A stretch of DNA of 64,000 bases from Bacillota bacterium (GTDB lineage: Bacteria > Bacillota > Clostridia > Christensenellales > Aristaeellaceae). Both the position numbers and the translations under genes were made by a program. The notes beneath the pieces were generated by a model, which saw only the letters and a list, made by a program, of their open reading frames with translations, was not told the origin of the DNA and searched no databases. Position 1 is the stretch's first letter; every line of letters begins with the position of its first letter. The stretch is taken from contig JAEWSC010000095.1 in assembly GCA_023398575.1 (NCBI GenBank), positions 62,001-126,000 of the forward strand. The letters are read 5' to 3'. Shown here in pieces: positions 43,051 to 50,560 of the stretch.

Positions 43051-43533
43051 TTAGGCGGGGCCGTCAGCCTTGCGGATTTCGGCCACCGCTTTGTCGTGGG
43101 AGACAACGGTGACCCTGTCGCCTGGCGTAATGGGAGGGGTTCCTTTGTGCGCGTCGAAATAAAAGAGCCTGTCATCAGCCTCATCATTCTTTTCGCCGAC
43201 ATTGATGGTCATGGGGTAATATTCCACGCCTTCACGAATGCAGGATTGGCTTGCGATTTCTTTGACCAACCCAGTAGTTTCCCGCTTGCGGCCATCCAGC
43301 ACGTTTTTAAGATGACGGCCATAATGGACGATGGGACTCAGAAACATGCCATAGCAGAATAGAACCATTGCGCCGCCTAAAATAGTCAGCAGAATGGTCA
43401 GCCATTGCATCCGCACGTTCGGCAGTAGTGAAACAGTGATACCTGCCAGAAAGAATACCATGGGAACCGATAAAGCCAGAAGGCGGCGTTTGAGTTGGTG
43501 TTGATTTTCATCCCGGTCTTTTTGTTGATACAA
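43051..43533 (-). CDS. Small membrane protein with soluble C-terminal domain
   Basis: A 160-residue protein: basic, charged N terminus, two TMs (about 18-38 and 42-65), then a soluble domain of about 80 residues ending in ITPGDRVTVVSHDKAVAEI, which looks like a small beta-barrel. I do not recognise the family. Start is TTG 43533 with GGAGG 8 nt upstream. It appears co-transcribed with the Usp gene. Confidence 0.7.
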   Translation of the reverse strand: MYQQKDRDENQHQLKRRLLALSVPMVFFLAGITVSLLPNVRMQWLTILLTILGGAMVLFCYGMFLSPIVHYGRHLKNVLDGRKRETTGLVKEIASQSCIREGVEYYPMTINVGEKNDEADDRLFYFDAHKGTPPITPGDRVTVVSHDKAVAEIRKADGPA

Positions 43534-43695
43534 TGTTGTCTCCTCCGTATGCTATGCTTAAGAAGGGCGTGGCATGCGCCTATGCTTTATTTATACGCCA
43601 AAACCAAGCTGTTGTAAAGGGATTACGCGCAGTTTGTCGTTCGCTTTGCATCAGTTATACCGGCAGGCGTTTCAGTACAGCAATTCATGAAGGAT

Positions 43696-43730
43696 GAAAA
43701 AATCCTCCGCCTTGCCATAAAGCGGAGGAT
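43696..43730 (-). terminator. Terminator of the decarboxylase operon
   Basis: Minus-strand ATCCTCCGC / GCGGAGGAT stem followed by six Ts (43701-43696). Confidence 0.85.
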
Positions 43731-43773
43731 AGATTCATGTTGAATAGGGAATCAATTCTTCTTAGCTAAAGAC

Positions 43774-43983
43774 TTACTCCTCATCCGCTGGTTCCTTGTC
43801 TTTTACTTTTTGCATGAGCTTGATTACGCTATAAAAGATACAAAGGACAAGGAATACGCCGCCTAGACCATAGACGGTGGTGGTCAGACCGTCGTTCATC
43901 AGCTTGCCCATATCAAGTGCGGGTTGGGTACCGGCTGTTGAGGCAGTTTCCGCAAGCGCGGAGGCGAACAGTCCGTGGAACAT
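43774..43983 (-). CDS. Na+-translocating decarboxylase gamma subunit (OadG family)
   Basis: A 69-residue single-TM protein of the OadG/sodium-pump decarboxylase gamma family: short lumenal N terminus, TM at about 37-57 (TTVYGLGGVFLVLCIFYSVI) and a charged cytosolic tail ending KDKEPADEE. It stabilises the alpha-beta complex. AGAAGG precedes the ATG. It follows the beta subunit by 34 nt and ends the operon. Confidence 0.85.
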   Translation of the reverse strand: MFHGLFASALAETASTAGTQPALDMGKLMNDGLTTTVYGLGGVFLVLCIFYSVIKLMQKVKDKEPADEE

Positions 43984-44017
43984 ATCGTCAAACCTTCTTT
44001 CTACGCAGCTTTGAGTG

Positions 44018-45217
44018 CTATTTCAAGAGCATGGTCACCAGCGTGATCACCATACCACCAGCCACTACAGAACCCAACTGGCCGGACACGTTGGCGCTGA
44101 TGGCCTGCATTAAAACAAAATTGTAGGGATCGTCATCCTTGGCCATCTTTTGAATAACGCGGGCGCTCATGGGGAAGGCAGAGATACCAGCCGCTCCGAT
44201 CATGGGATTAATCTTGTTCTTGCGGAACAGGTTCAAGAACTTGGCGAACAATACGCCGCCAGCGGTATCAAACACAAAGGCAAAAAGACCCAAAGCCATA
44301 ATAAGCAAGGTATTCAGTTGCAGGAATTTGTCGGCCACCATGGTGGAGCCAATGGTCAATCCCAGCAGAATGGTGACGATATTGGCCAGCTCGTTCTGTG
44401 CGGCCTTATTCAGTCTTTCCAGCACGCCGCAGACGCGAAGCAGGTTACCAAACATTAGAGCACCAATTAAGGGAGCGCTCATGGGCACGATGATGCCGGC
44501 GACAAGCGTGACGACGATAGGGAACACAACCAGTGCCAGCTTGGATGCCTTTTCTTCTTTGTAATCCATGCGGATGGTGCGCTCGGCTTTGGTGGTCAGT
44601 GCCTTGATCACAGGGGGCTGAATGATTGGCACCAGAGACATGTAGCTGTAGGCAGCAACAGAGATAGGCGCAATATAGTCGCCTAGCTGAAAGTGGTTTG
44701 CCACATACAGTGTCGTGGGACCATCCGCCGCACCAATAATACCGATCGCGGAAGCCAGCCGCAAGACCAGACTATGATCAGCGCCCGGTACTACAAAAGG
44801 AATCAAGAACAAAGAAAGCAGGAAGGTGGCGAAGATACCGAACTGAGCAGCCGCGCCGAAAAAGATCATGGATGGTTCTTTCAAAAGCGGTGTAAAGTCG
44901 CACATGGCGCCAACAGCAATAAATATTAGAAGGGGGAACAGCTCATTTTTGATGCCTGAGTTGAACAATACGGTTAAAAAGCCATCCGGGCCTAAAACGG
45001 CTGGATATGCTGTGCCAAGTGCTGCATCCAGAACTGGCGGCAGGTTGGCCAGAATCGCGCCAAAGCCGATTGGCAGCAGAAGAGCGGGTTCATACTCCTT
45101 TTTGATGGCTAGATAGATTAAGATGCCAGATACAATGAACATGACAAGCGTTTTCCAGCCATCTGCCGTGAAAAGATAGATGACGCCGGAAAACAATTCC
45201 CGCAACAGATCACCCAT
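44018..45217 (-). CDS. Na+-translocating decarboxylase beta subunit (OadB family)
   Basis: A 399-residue integral membrane subunit carrying the Na+ channel of oxaloacetate, methylmalonyl-CoA or glutaconyl-CoA decarboxylases. Family residues are evident: the conserved Asp region GIIGAADGPTTLYVAN (about 169-184) and the second discontinuous region with GLTIGSTM and FPMSARVIQ. It decarboxylates the carboxybiotin carrier and pumps Na+ out. Good ribosome site GGGAGG. No alpha or biotin-carrier gene is in the window, so the substrate cannot be named; BirA at 18915 could biotinylate the carrier. Confidence 0.93.
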   Translation of the reverse strand: MGDLLRELFSGVIYLFTADGWKTLVMFIVSGILIYLAIKKEYEPALLLPIGFGAILANLPPVLDAALGTAYPAVLGPDGFLTVLFNSGIKNELFPLLIFIAVGAMCDFTPLLKEPSMIFFGAAAQFGIFATFLLSLFLIPFVVPGADHSLVLRLASAIGIIGAADGPTTLYVANHFQLGDYIAPISVAAYSYMSLVPIIQPPVIKALTTKAERTIRMDYKEEKASKLALVVFPIVVTLVAGIIVPMSAPLIGALMFGNLLRVCGVLERLNKAAQNELANIVTILLGLTIGSTMVADKFLQLNTLLIMALGLFAFVFDTAGGVLFAKFLNLFRKNKINPMIGAAGISAFPMSARVIQKMAKDDDPYNFVLMQAISANVSGQLGSVVAGGMVITLVTMLLK

Positions 45218-45261
45218 AAAGCGGTCCTCCCTTTGATGTTGACGTCACAAAAAACTGCGTC

Positions 45262-45290
45262 ATTATAGCATATGTAACAAGAACTGTCAA
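45262..45290 (-). promoter_or_regulatory. Consensus promoter of the decarboxylase operon
   Basis: Minus-strand TTGACA (45290-45285), a 17-nt spacer and TATAAT (45267-45262): a perfect SigA consensus, implying strong constitutive expression. Confidence 0.85.
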
Positions 45291-45342
45291 ACCAAACCCA
45301 TGCGGCATGCAGCTATCCAAGGCGATGCAACCAAACCAAAGT

Positions 45343-45371
45343 TTGCATTCGCAATCTTAGTGTGATATAAT
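45343..45371 (+). promoter_or_regulatory. Promoter of the CNNM leader
   Basis: TTGCAT (45343-45348), a 17-nt spacer and TATAAT (45366-45371) with an extended TGA before it. Transcription should begin near 45378, giving a leader of about 180 nt before the CNNM gene. Confidence 0.75.
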
Positions 45372-45402
45372 AAAACATCATTCTATCATCGAGGTGTACA
45401 TT

Positions 45403-45555
45403 TTGGACGAACCTCCCAGTCCTATAGGACCTGGTCCAATCAATAAACAGGCGAGTGCATGCGCATTAGAGCAAAACGCGGCAACGGTTTTGCTTGTGCG
45501 CTTTTTTCGTGCACAAAAAGAACAGTTTGATCTTTTGACAAGAGAAAGGAATTGA
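45403..45555 (+). CDS. Upstream ORF with Pro-rich acidic start, candidate Mg2+-sensing leader peptide
   Basis: A 50-codon frame starts at TTG 45403 with GAGG 8 nt upstream and reads MDEPPSPIGPGPINK, then a less remarkable tail, ending in TGA 45553-45555, 4 nt before the transporter ATG. Five prolines and two acidic residues fall within the first twelve positions. This resembles MgtL of enteric bacteria, whose Glu/Asp/Pro-rich start makes ribosomes fall off at low Mg2+. The coding frame passes through the terminator at 45461-45507. Its ribosome site GAGGT can pair with ACCTC (45411-45415). Translation is inferred, not shown. Confidence 0.55.
   Translation: MDEPPSPIGPGPINKQASACALEQNAATVLLVRFFRAQKEQFDLLTRERN
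45461..45507 (+). terminator. Intrinsic terminator inside the uORF, upstream of the CNNM gene
   Basis: Two-part stem GCGCA...AGCAAAAC (45461-45477) / GTTTTGCT...TGCGC (45487-45501) followed by six Ts (45502-45507). Translation through the uORF would melt it; early ribosome release would let it form, so it is a plausible attenuator. Confidence 0.75.
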
Positions 45556-45559
45556 ACCC

Positions 45560-46828
45560 ATGGATTACAACGCTTTCCTGCTGGTGGCGGCCATTGTGCT
45601 GTGCACTTTGCTGTCTGCGTTTTTTTCTGCAGCGCAGACGGCGCTGGAAGAAATGAACCGCGTACGCTTGAAGGGATTAGCCTTTGGCGGGAATATGGCA
45701 GCCGAAAAGGCATTTACCTTGGTTGAAAAACAGGAGAAGCTGTACCCCATCCTCCTATTGGGAGGGCGGTTGTTATTTTTACTTGCGGTATCTTTCGCGG
45801 CGCTTTTTTTCACGCGAAGGCTTGCTGGCGGAGGGTTTTTGCTGGCGATGCTTCTACTCACGCTTGCTGTTAGTCTGTTCAATGAGGCTATACCCAAGGC
45901 GCTTGCCAAGGGAAGCCCAGAAGCATTTCTTATGCGGACATCGGGCATATTGCGCTTTTTGCTTACCGCATTAGCGCCGCTTGCTTTTATCCACCATATG
46001 TGGCAGCAGATGGCCGGCAAAATCGGCAAACCTGCAGATGAACCCCTGCTGATTGAAGACGAACTGATTACCATGGTGGATGAAGCGCAGAGTGAAGGTG
46101 ACATGGATGAACATGAGGGCGAGCTGATTCGCTCAGCTATTGAGTTTATTGACTTTGATGCGAGGGACATTCTGACACCCAGGGTGGATGTGGTGGGTTT
46201 GTCCTCTGATTGCTCCGTGGAGGAGGTTACGCGTACCTTCCTGGAGCATGGGTATTCTCGCCTGCCAGTATATCGTGAAACGATGGATAATATTGTTGGT
46301 ATTTTGCATGAAAAGGATTTTTACGCAGGCACCCATGAAGGGAAAACAGGCGTGGAGGACATGATGAAACCGCCCCTGTTCGCACCGGCTACGTTAAAAA
46401 TCACAAAGTTGCTGCACCTTTTGCAAGGCAGCAAGAATCATATGGCGGTGATTCTTGATGAGTTTGGCGGTACGGAAGGCATTGTAACACTGGAGGATGT
46501 ACTGGAAGAACTGGTCGGGGAAATTTATGACGAGCATGATGATGTGACGGAGGCTGTGCAAACGCAGGAGGATGGCAGCCTGCTCATTGACGGTGGCGCT
46601 GACTTAAAGGAAATTCTGGAGCTTTTGCATTTGGATAAGGAGTACGAAGCCGATACAGTAGGCGGCTGGGTTGCTGAGGAAATGGGCCAGATCCCCAAAG
46701 TGGGGGAAGGTTTTGAGCTTTCCGGCATCAAGGTCCAGGCCACCAGGGTATGGAAGCGCCGTGTGACGCAGGTGCGCATTGTTTTGCCCAACGATTCCAA
46801 AGACGCATCCTCTCCAATGCAGGGGTAG
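45560..46828 (+). CDS. CNNM/CorC-HlyC family ion transporter
   Basis: A 422-residue membrane protein: DUF21/CNNM domain with four hydrophobic segments (about 5-155), a pair of CBS domains (about 200-320; TPRVDVVGL, YSRLPVYRE, AVILDEFGGTEGIVTLED) and a C-terminal CorC_HlyC domain (about 335-412). Characterised relatives (MpfA, CorB, CorC) move or control Mg2+, usually efflux, with ATP-Mg sensed by the CBS pair. AAAGGA precedes the ATG. It lies 4 nt after an uORF and behind an intrinsic terminator, suggesting attenuation and translational coupling. Confidence 0.92.
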   Translation: MDYNAFLLVAAIVLCTLLSAFFSAAQTALEEMNRVRLKGLAFGGNMAAEKAFTLVEKQEKLYPILLLGGRLLFLLAVSFAALFFTRRLAGGGFLLAMLLLTLAVSLFNEAIPKALAKGSPEAFLMRTSGILRFLLTALAPLAFIHHMWQQMAGKIGKPADEPLLIEDELITMVDEAQSEGDMDEHEGELIRSAIEFIDFDARDILTPRVDVVGLSSDCSVEEVTRTFLEHGYSRLPVYRETMDNIVGILHEKDFYAGTHEGKTGVEDMMKPPLFAPATLKITKLLHLLQGSKNHMAVILDEFGGTEGIVTLEDVLEELVGEIYDEHDDVTEAVQTQEDGSLLIDGGADLKEILELLHLDKEYEADTVGGWVAEEMGQIPKVGEGFELSGIKVQATRVWKRRVTQVRIVLPNDSKDASSPMQG

Positions 46829-46860
46829 TGGGGTATATCCCAGCCGATATATGCATGTCC

Positions 46861-46889
46861 TTGTAGCTTCATATACAAAATGGTATAAT
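46861..46889 (+). promoter_or_regulatory. Promoter of the DUF4352-type gene
   Basis: TTGTAG (46861-46866), a 17-nt spacer and TATAAT (46884-46889) with an upstream TG; 37 nt before the start. Confidence 0.7.
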
Positions 46890-46925
46890 AAGGCGGCAAT
46901 AACGCTTCGGAGAGGAGCTGATACA

Positions 46926-48191
46926 ATGTCGAAAAAATATTGCAGCAGTATGATTTGCCTTCTTGCTGCGGTGTCTGTGTTCTTTTTTTCATTTTCTGCC
47001 GCCCGTGCTGAGGCGGTAACATCGGGGAGTGTTCAATTTACTGTTACTGACTATAATTTTTTACCCGGTTTACAGTCGGTTGTGCCAACGGATGGGCATC
47101 AATTTCTGACTGTGAATGTGCTCATGAAAACAGCGGCTGATGCGTCAGAAATCACTGACCTGGAACAGTATTTTCTTGCTGTGGATGAAAACGGTCGTGT
47201 ATTTACACCAGTATTATTCAATGGCAGCTCCAGCTTGACAGCGACGCTTGCACCGGGAGAAAAAAATCTGCGGCTGTTGTTTGAGATACCCGATGCGGCC
47301 GCTGCTTACTGGCTGGCAGTGCTTGATAGGCCGGGTGGCATTACCGCAGGTACTTTGAATCTTGGAAAAAGCTCCGGCGCTGTAACGGTGACAGCCGATT
47401 TGCCGCTTGCAGTGCTTGCGGCAGATGGGTACGAATTATCCATCTATGAGGTAAAACAAAGCGCAACGGCGTTCTTGGATAAAGCGCCGGACGGTATGAA
47501 GTATATTTGGGTCGACGCGGCGATTACGGGTAACGGTTCAAAAAAGACCGCGGCACAGATTGCATCAGCATTTGCTATTTCTGAGGGTTCCGGCTTGAGT
47601 GACGGGGTCGTGCCTGCCAGAGCGACCAATCTGCTGGCGATTGCCAATGTGCAGCTTATCGAACCGCTGTCCACCATGCGGGGGTATCTATGCTTTCTTG
47701 TTCCTGAGGGGCAGAAGGAACTATCGGGTCTGACAGATGGCAAGGCAGCCCTGGCAGAGGTTTTGCCAATTATTGAAAAGTTGAACGATGGTGAGTTTGC
47801 CCAGCTCGATGCAGATGGAGCTTACCACCAGGGCGACTGGAAGATTACCGTTCATGGTATGCGCCTTGCGGATAAAGGAACGTTGAATCCGCCATCCGGC
47901 AGCAATTACGTCATTGTGAATCTGACAGTCAGCAATCAATCTACTCAGAATCTGACGGTCTCCAGCGAACTGGCATTTGCTATGACAGATGAAAATGCCA
48001 ACGAATTGACACAGGCTTGGTTTGCAGATGTTAACGATACGCTGGATGCCGTGCTTTTGCCCAGCGAGTCCAAATCAGGCGACATTGCTTTTCTATTGCC
48101 TGATGGTGCAAAGGCAAAAGTATTGCGGGTTCACTTAAGCATGCTAGGTGCACCGCTGATGATAAACGCATCGGCGTATCTATCTGAATAA
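46926..48191 (+). CDS. Secreted protein with DUF4352-like repeats
   Basis: A 421-residue exported protein. The signal peptide (LAAVSVFFFSFSAARA, cleavage near ARA-EA) is followed by three immunoglobulin-like repeats of about 125 residues, each with a beta-strand pattern like FLTVNVLMKT and VIVNLTVSNQSTQ, typical of DUF4352/TRF2-like domains. A Cys in CLLAAVSV is within the signal, not placed as a lipobox. The ATG at 46926 follows GAGGAG. Function unknown; probably envelope-associated. A 42-residue membrane protein gene follows after 14 nt. Confidence 0.75.
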   Translation: MSKKYCSSMICLLAAVSVFFFSFSAARAEAVTSGSVQFTVTDYNFLPGLQSVVPTDGHQFLTVNVLMKTAADASEITDLEQYFLAVDENGRVFTPVLFNGSSSLTATLAPGEKNLRLLFEIPDAAAAYWLAVLDRPGGITAGTLNLGKSSGAVTVTADLPLAVLAADGYELSIYEVKQSATAFLDKAPDGMKYIWVDAAITGNGSKKTAAQIASAFAISEGSGLSDGVVPARATNLLAIANVQLIEPLSTMRGYLCFLVPEGQKELSGLTDGKAALAEVLPIIEKLNDGEFAQLDADGAYHQGDWKITVHGMRLADKGTLNPPSGSNYVIVNLTVSNQSTQNLTVSSELAFAMTDENANELTQAWFADVNDTLDAVLLPSESKSGDIAFLLPDGAKAKVLRVHLSMLGAPLMINASAYLSE

Positions 48192-48205
48192 AGGAGAATC
48201 TTTTT

Positions 48206-48334
48206 ATGGCTGTTTCATCGAAAAAAAAGGCTACCCGTAAAGTAGTTATGGTCCGTATCGTATGCCTCGTAATGGTTGTATTGTTGATAATACCGCTGGT
48301 ATTATCAACACTGTTAACCGGTGTGCCTTGGTAA
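48206..48334 (+). CDS. Small single-TM protein
   Basis: A 42-residue frame: a Lys/Arg-rich N terminus (SSKKKATRKVVMVR) followed by one TM (about 16-38). The ATG has AAAGGAG 9 nt upstream and the gene begins 14 nt after the secreted protein, so it is likely real and co-transcribed. It is similar in shape to DUF4044-type mini-proteins of Firmicutes. Function unknown. Confidence 0.65.
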   Translation: MAVSSKKKATRKVVMVRIVCLVMVVLLIIPLVLSTLLTGVPW

Positions 48335-48376
48335 TAAAGTCATGGACAGCCTAAGGTTGTATCACCTTCATATCAT

Positions 48377-48418
48377 AACCACAGGCAGGACGGTTTACAT
48401 GCCGTACTGCCTGTGGTT
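48377..48418. terminator. Bidirectional hairpin terminator
   Basis: Perfect 12-bp stem AACCACAGGCAG / CTGCCTGTGGTT with an inner ACGG/CCGT pairing, between convergent genes; short T-rich flanks only. Confidence 0.65.
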
Positions 48419-48436
48419 GTTCCTTAGGCAAAATGC

Positions 48437-49816
48437 TTATAAGAACTTGGCAAAGGTTACGCTATCCAGGTTGATGACGGCCGTATCTCCGCCCTGCGAC
48501 CTGGTGAACTGTATACGTGCAAAAATGGCATTTAGTGGCGGCCTCTCGGTAAAGGCGGTATACACCTGCCACTGGGCCTGGTTTTGCACCGTTTGGGCAA
48601 TGTTCAGACTGGCGCCCAAGCCAACTTCACGGCCGATGCGGTCCAGCCAGTGCACCTGGGCAAGCACTTGGCCGTTTGTTGCTTCTCCGCCGGAAAAACG
48701 CAGTGCGAAGTTGAATAGGAAAAAGCCCATGAACGCCATTCTAGGCAAGTTCACTGTCTGATAGATAAATGCCCCATCAGAAGATAGACTGGCGCTGTAT
48801 ACCCCGATATAGGCGTTTGTATTGTCAGCGGTAGCACCATTGGCCGTCCAGCCGTTCAATTGAGTGGCAAAGCCTGGATTCACAAGCAGGTTGGCAGAAT
48901 CAAGCTGAACAAACACTACCTGATCTAGCTTCACAACAAGTGGAACGATGCCGTCATAACGCAGCTCAATGACAGCAGAGGCAGTACCCTGGGGTGCGGG
49001 TGTTGTCAATTGTACGATATTCAGATAGTTGCCTTGCTGGCTTAAAGTGGCTGCTGGGACCGTTACATCAATGGCGGGATCACCGATGGGTATGCCAAGA
49101 ATGTTCAGCCAGCGTACAATAACCTCAACAGGTGTGCCGGCTGCCTGGGCGGCGAAAGACAATAGATATACCGAGCCGGCAGCGCAGAACCTAAGCGGTA
49201 TCGTTTGACTGATGCTGCCAGTAGCGGACTGCGCATCGCCTGATGCCACCGCCGCACCGGCATAGGGAAGGGCGAAAAGCGGAGCGGAGTTCTCTGCAGC
49301 CCAGTTTTCCAGTCCGTATTCAAAGCTGGGATTCTGCACAAGGTTGGGTGTTCTGGCAGAGGCCAGATTGATCAGATCTAATATGACTGGAAGATCGCTT
49401 TGCCCCTTGCTGAAAAGCAGCTTGGCCCAAGCTGCGCCAAGGGGCGGCGTATCGGTTATATCAAAGTAAGTGATGCGTACATTGCTGATTGCGCTGGCAG
49501 GTATGAACACCCGAAGGCCTGTGCCGAGCACATTGAAATCGGTATCCAGCCACAATACCTCCGCTGTCAGACTGCCGGCGCCGATTGCTTCCTGCGCATA
49601 GGCAATAAAGCTTAAGAACAGCGGATTCCGTTGAAATGCTGGCAGGGCGACTACCTGATACAGGCTGCCAACGCCTGCCCATAGACCGGCAGCTTGCGAT
49701 CCCTCAGCAGGAGAGCCGTTTGTTGAGCCTGCGTTGTCTGTTTGCCAGAAAGCCAGTCCAGACTCAAAACTGGCGTTTTGCAAAAGATTGCCAAACCGTG
49801 GTTTGATCAATGCCAT
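48437..49816 (-). CDS. Three-module jelly-roll protein (NTTRR-F1/CBM-like)
   Basis: A 459-residue protein built of three repeats of about 150 residues starting at residues 10, 158 and 309, each opening with NLLQNASFESG, NLVQNPSFEYG or NLLVNPGFATQ and continuing as a beta-sandwich of the carbohydrate-binding type. The opening resembles the NTTRR-F1 domain found at the head of Firmicute collagen-like surface proteins. There is no signal peptide, and only one Cys in the whole chain. The ATG at 49816 has GGGGAGG 7 nt upstream. A spore-surface or ligand-binding role is possible but unproven. Confidence 0.75.
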   Translation of the reverse strand: MALIKPRFGNLLQNASFESGLAFWQTDNAGSTNGSPAEGSQAAGLWAGVGSLYQVVALPAFQRNPLFLSFIAYAQEAIGAGSLTAEVLWLDTDFNVLGTGLRVFIPASAISNVRITYFDITDTPPLGAAWAKLLFSKGQSDLPVILDLINLASARTPNLVQNPSFEYGLENWAAENSAPLFALPYAGAAVASGDAQSATGSISQTIPLRFCAAGSVYLLSFAAQAAGTPVEVIVRWLNILGIPIGDPAIDVTVPAATLSQQGNYLNIVQLTTPAPQGTASAVIELRYDGIVPLVVKLDQVVFVQLDSANLLVNPGFATQLNGWTANGATADNTNAYIGVYSASLSSDGAFIYQTVNLPRMAFMGFFLFNFALRFSGGEATNGQVLAQVHWLDRIGREVGLGASLNIAQTVQNQAQWQVYTAFTERPPLNAIFARIQFTRSQGGDTAVINLDSVTFAKFL

Positions 49817-50047
49817 GGAAATGCCTCCCCTGTGGTCTTTGTGAAAAAGGATTCCACCATATTGTATTTTTGCTAAGGGAAGGCTGTGCGAAGAACGCAA
49901 GCATTGAGGATTCAAAACTGGGGGGGATGCCACTGTAACCCAATCACAGACCAGCAAAAACCCTTAAAAAAGATGTTGGATTTTGCTTAAAAGCGGGTAT
50001 AAAATACATAGGGATTGAAAGCCCAGCGATTTGAAGGAGGCTCATCC

Positions 50048-50470
50048 ATGTTACCCAAAGTTGCTTTTGTTTTTACGCACAATGCCAAGCGCAGCCAGAT
50101 TGCTGAGGCGCTAGGTCGCCATTTGGCAAGCGATGTGTTTGAAAGCTATTCCGGTGGAACGGAAGTAAAAAGTGAAATGAACCCTGATGCTGTACGCTTG
50201 ATGAAAGAAATGTATGGCGTTGATATGGAAATAGTACAAAAGCCCAAGCTGGTCAGTGCATTGCCGCCTGTTGATATCGTAGTTGCCACAGGGTGCGGCG
50301 AGGCTTGCCCGTTCCTGCCCTGCAGGTACATGGAGCATTGGGAGTTTGATGATACCGTGAGTCAGGGCGACGAGGCACTGCGCCAATTGATTCACAACAT
50401 TGAGGAGAAGGTACTGGATTTGAAAGAACGGGTGAAAAGTGGCGTGGTCTTTGAGGAAGTTATGTTCTGA
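50048..50470 (+). CDS. ArsC-like (LMW-PTP fold) protein lacking the P-loop Cys
   Basis: A 140-residue protein of the thioredoxin-coupled arsenate reductase/LMW phosphatase family. The P-loop reads FTHNAKRSQIAEALG at residues 9-23: Phe replaces the nucleophilic Cys of CX5R (codon TTT, clear in the sequence), while the loop Arg15 and Ser16 remain. The later cysteine region is kept (TGCGEACPFLPC, Cys 83, 87, 92), as is the general-acid region DDTVSQGD. AAGGAGG precedes the ATG at 50048. It cannot use the standard mechanism; it may bind phosphate or a partner, or use another Cys. Confidence 0.85.
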   Translation: MLPKVAFVFTHNAKRSQIAEALGRHLASDVFESYSGGTEVKSEMNPDAVRLMKEMYGVDMEIVQKPKLVSALPPVDIVVATGCGEACPFLPCRYMEHWEFDDTVSQGDEALRQLIHNIEEKVLDLKERVKSGVVFEEVMF

Positions 50471-50501
50471 ATAAGAACTCGCTTGTGAGGTTGCAAATAG
50501 C

Positions 50502-50535
50502 AAAAAAGGGACTGCACATAGGCAGCTCCTTTTTT
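50502..50535. terminator. Bidirectional terminator
   Basis: AAAAAAGG-GA-CTGC / GCAG-CT-CCTTTTTT between the convergent ArsC-like and EAL genes. Confidence 0.85.
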
Positions 50536-50560
50536 GTTTTCAGTTACCAGACCATGAACA

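Noticed and set aside
45301..45350. Repeated CAAACCAAACC / CAACCAAACCA stretches as a CRISPR-like or operator repeat
   Set aside because: Only two short, irregular copies; too weak to call.
45378..45507. yybP-ykoY, M-box or fluoride riboswitch in the CNNM leader
   Set aside because: The conserved loops of these riboswitches are missing; the leader is short and dominated by the uORF and terminator.
45378..45713. Minus-strand 111-codon frame opposite the CNNM leader
   Set aside because: Covers the promoter-leader-terminator of the + strand gene and has no supporting motif.
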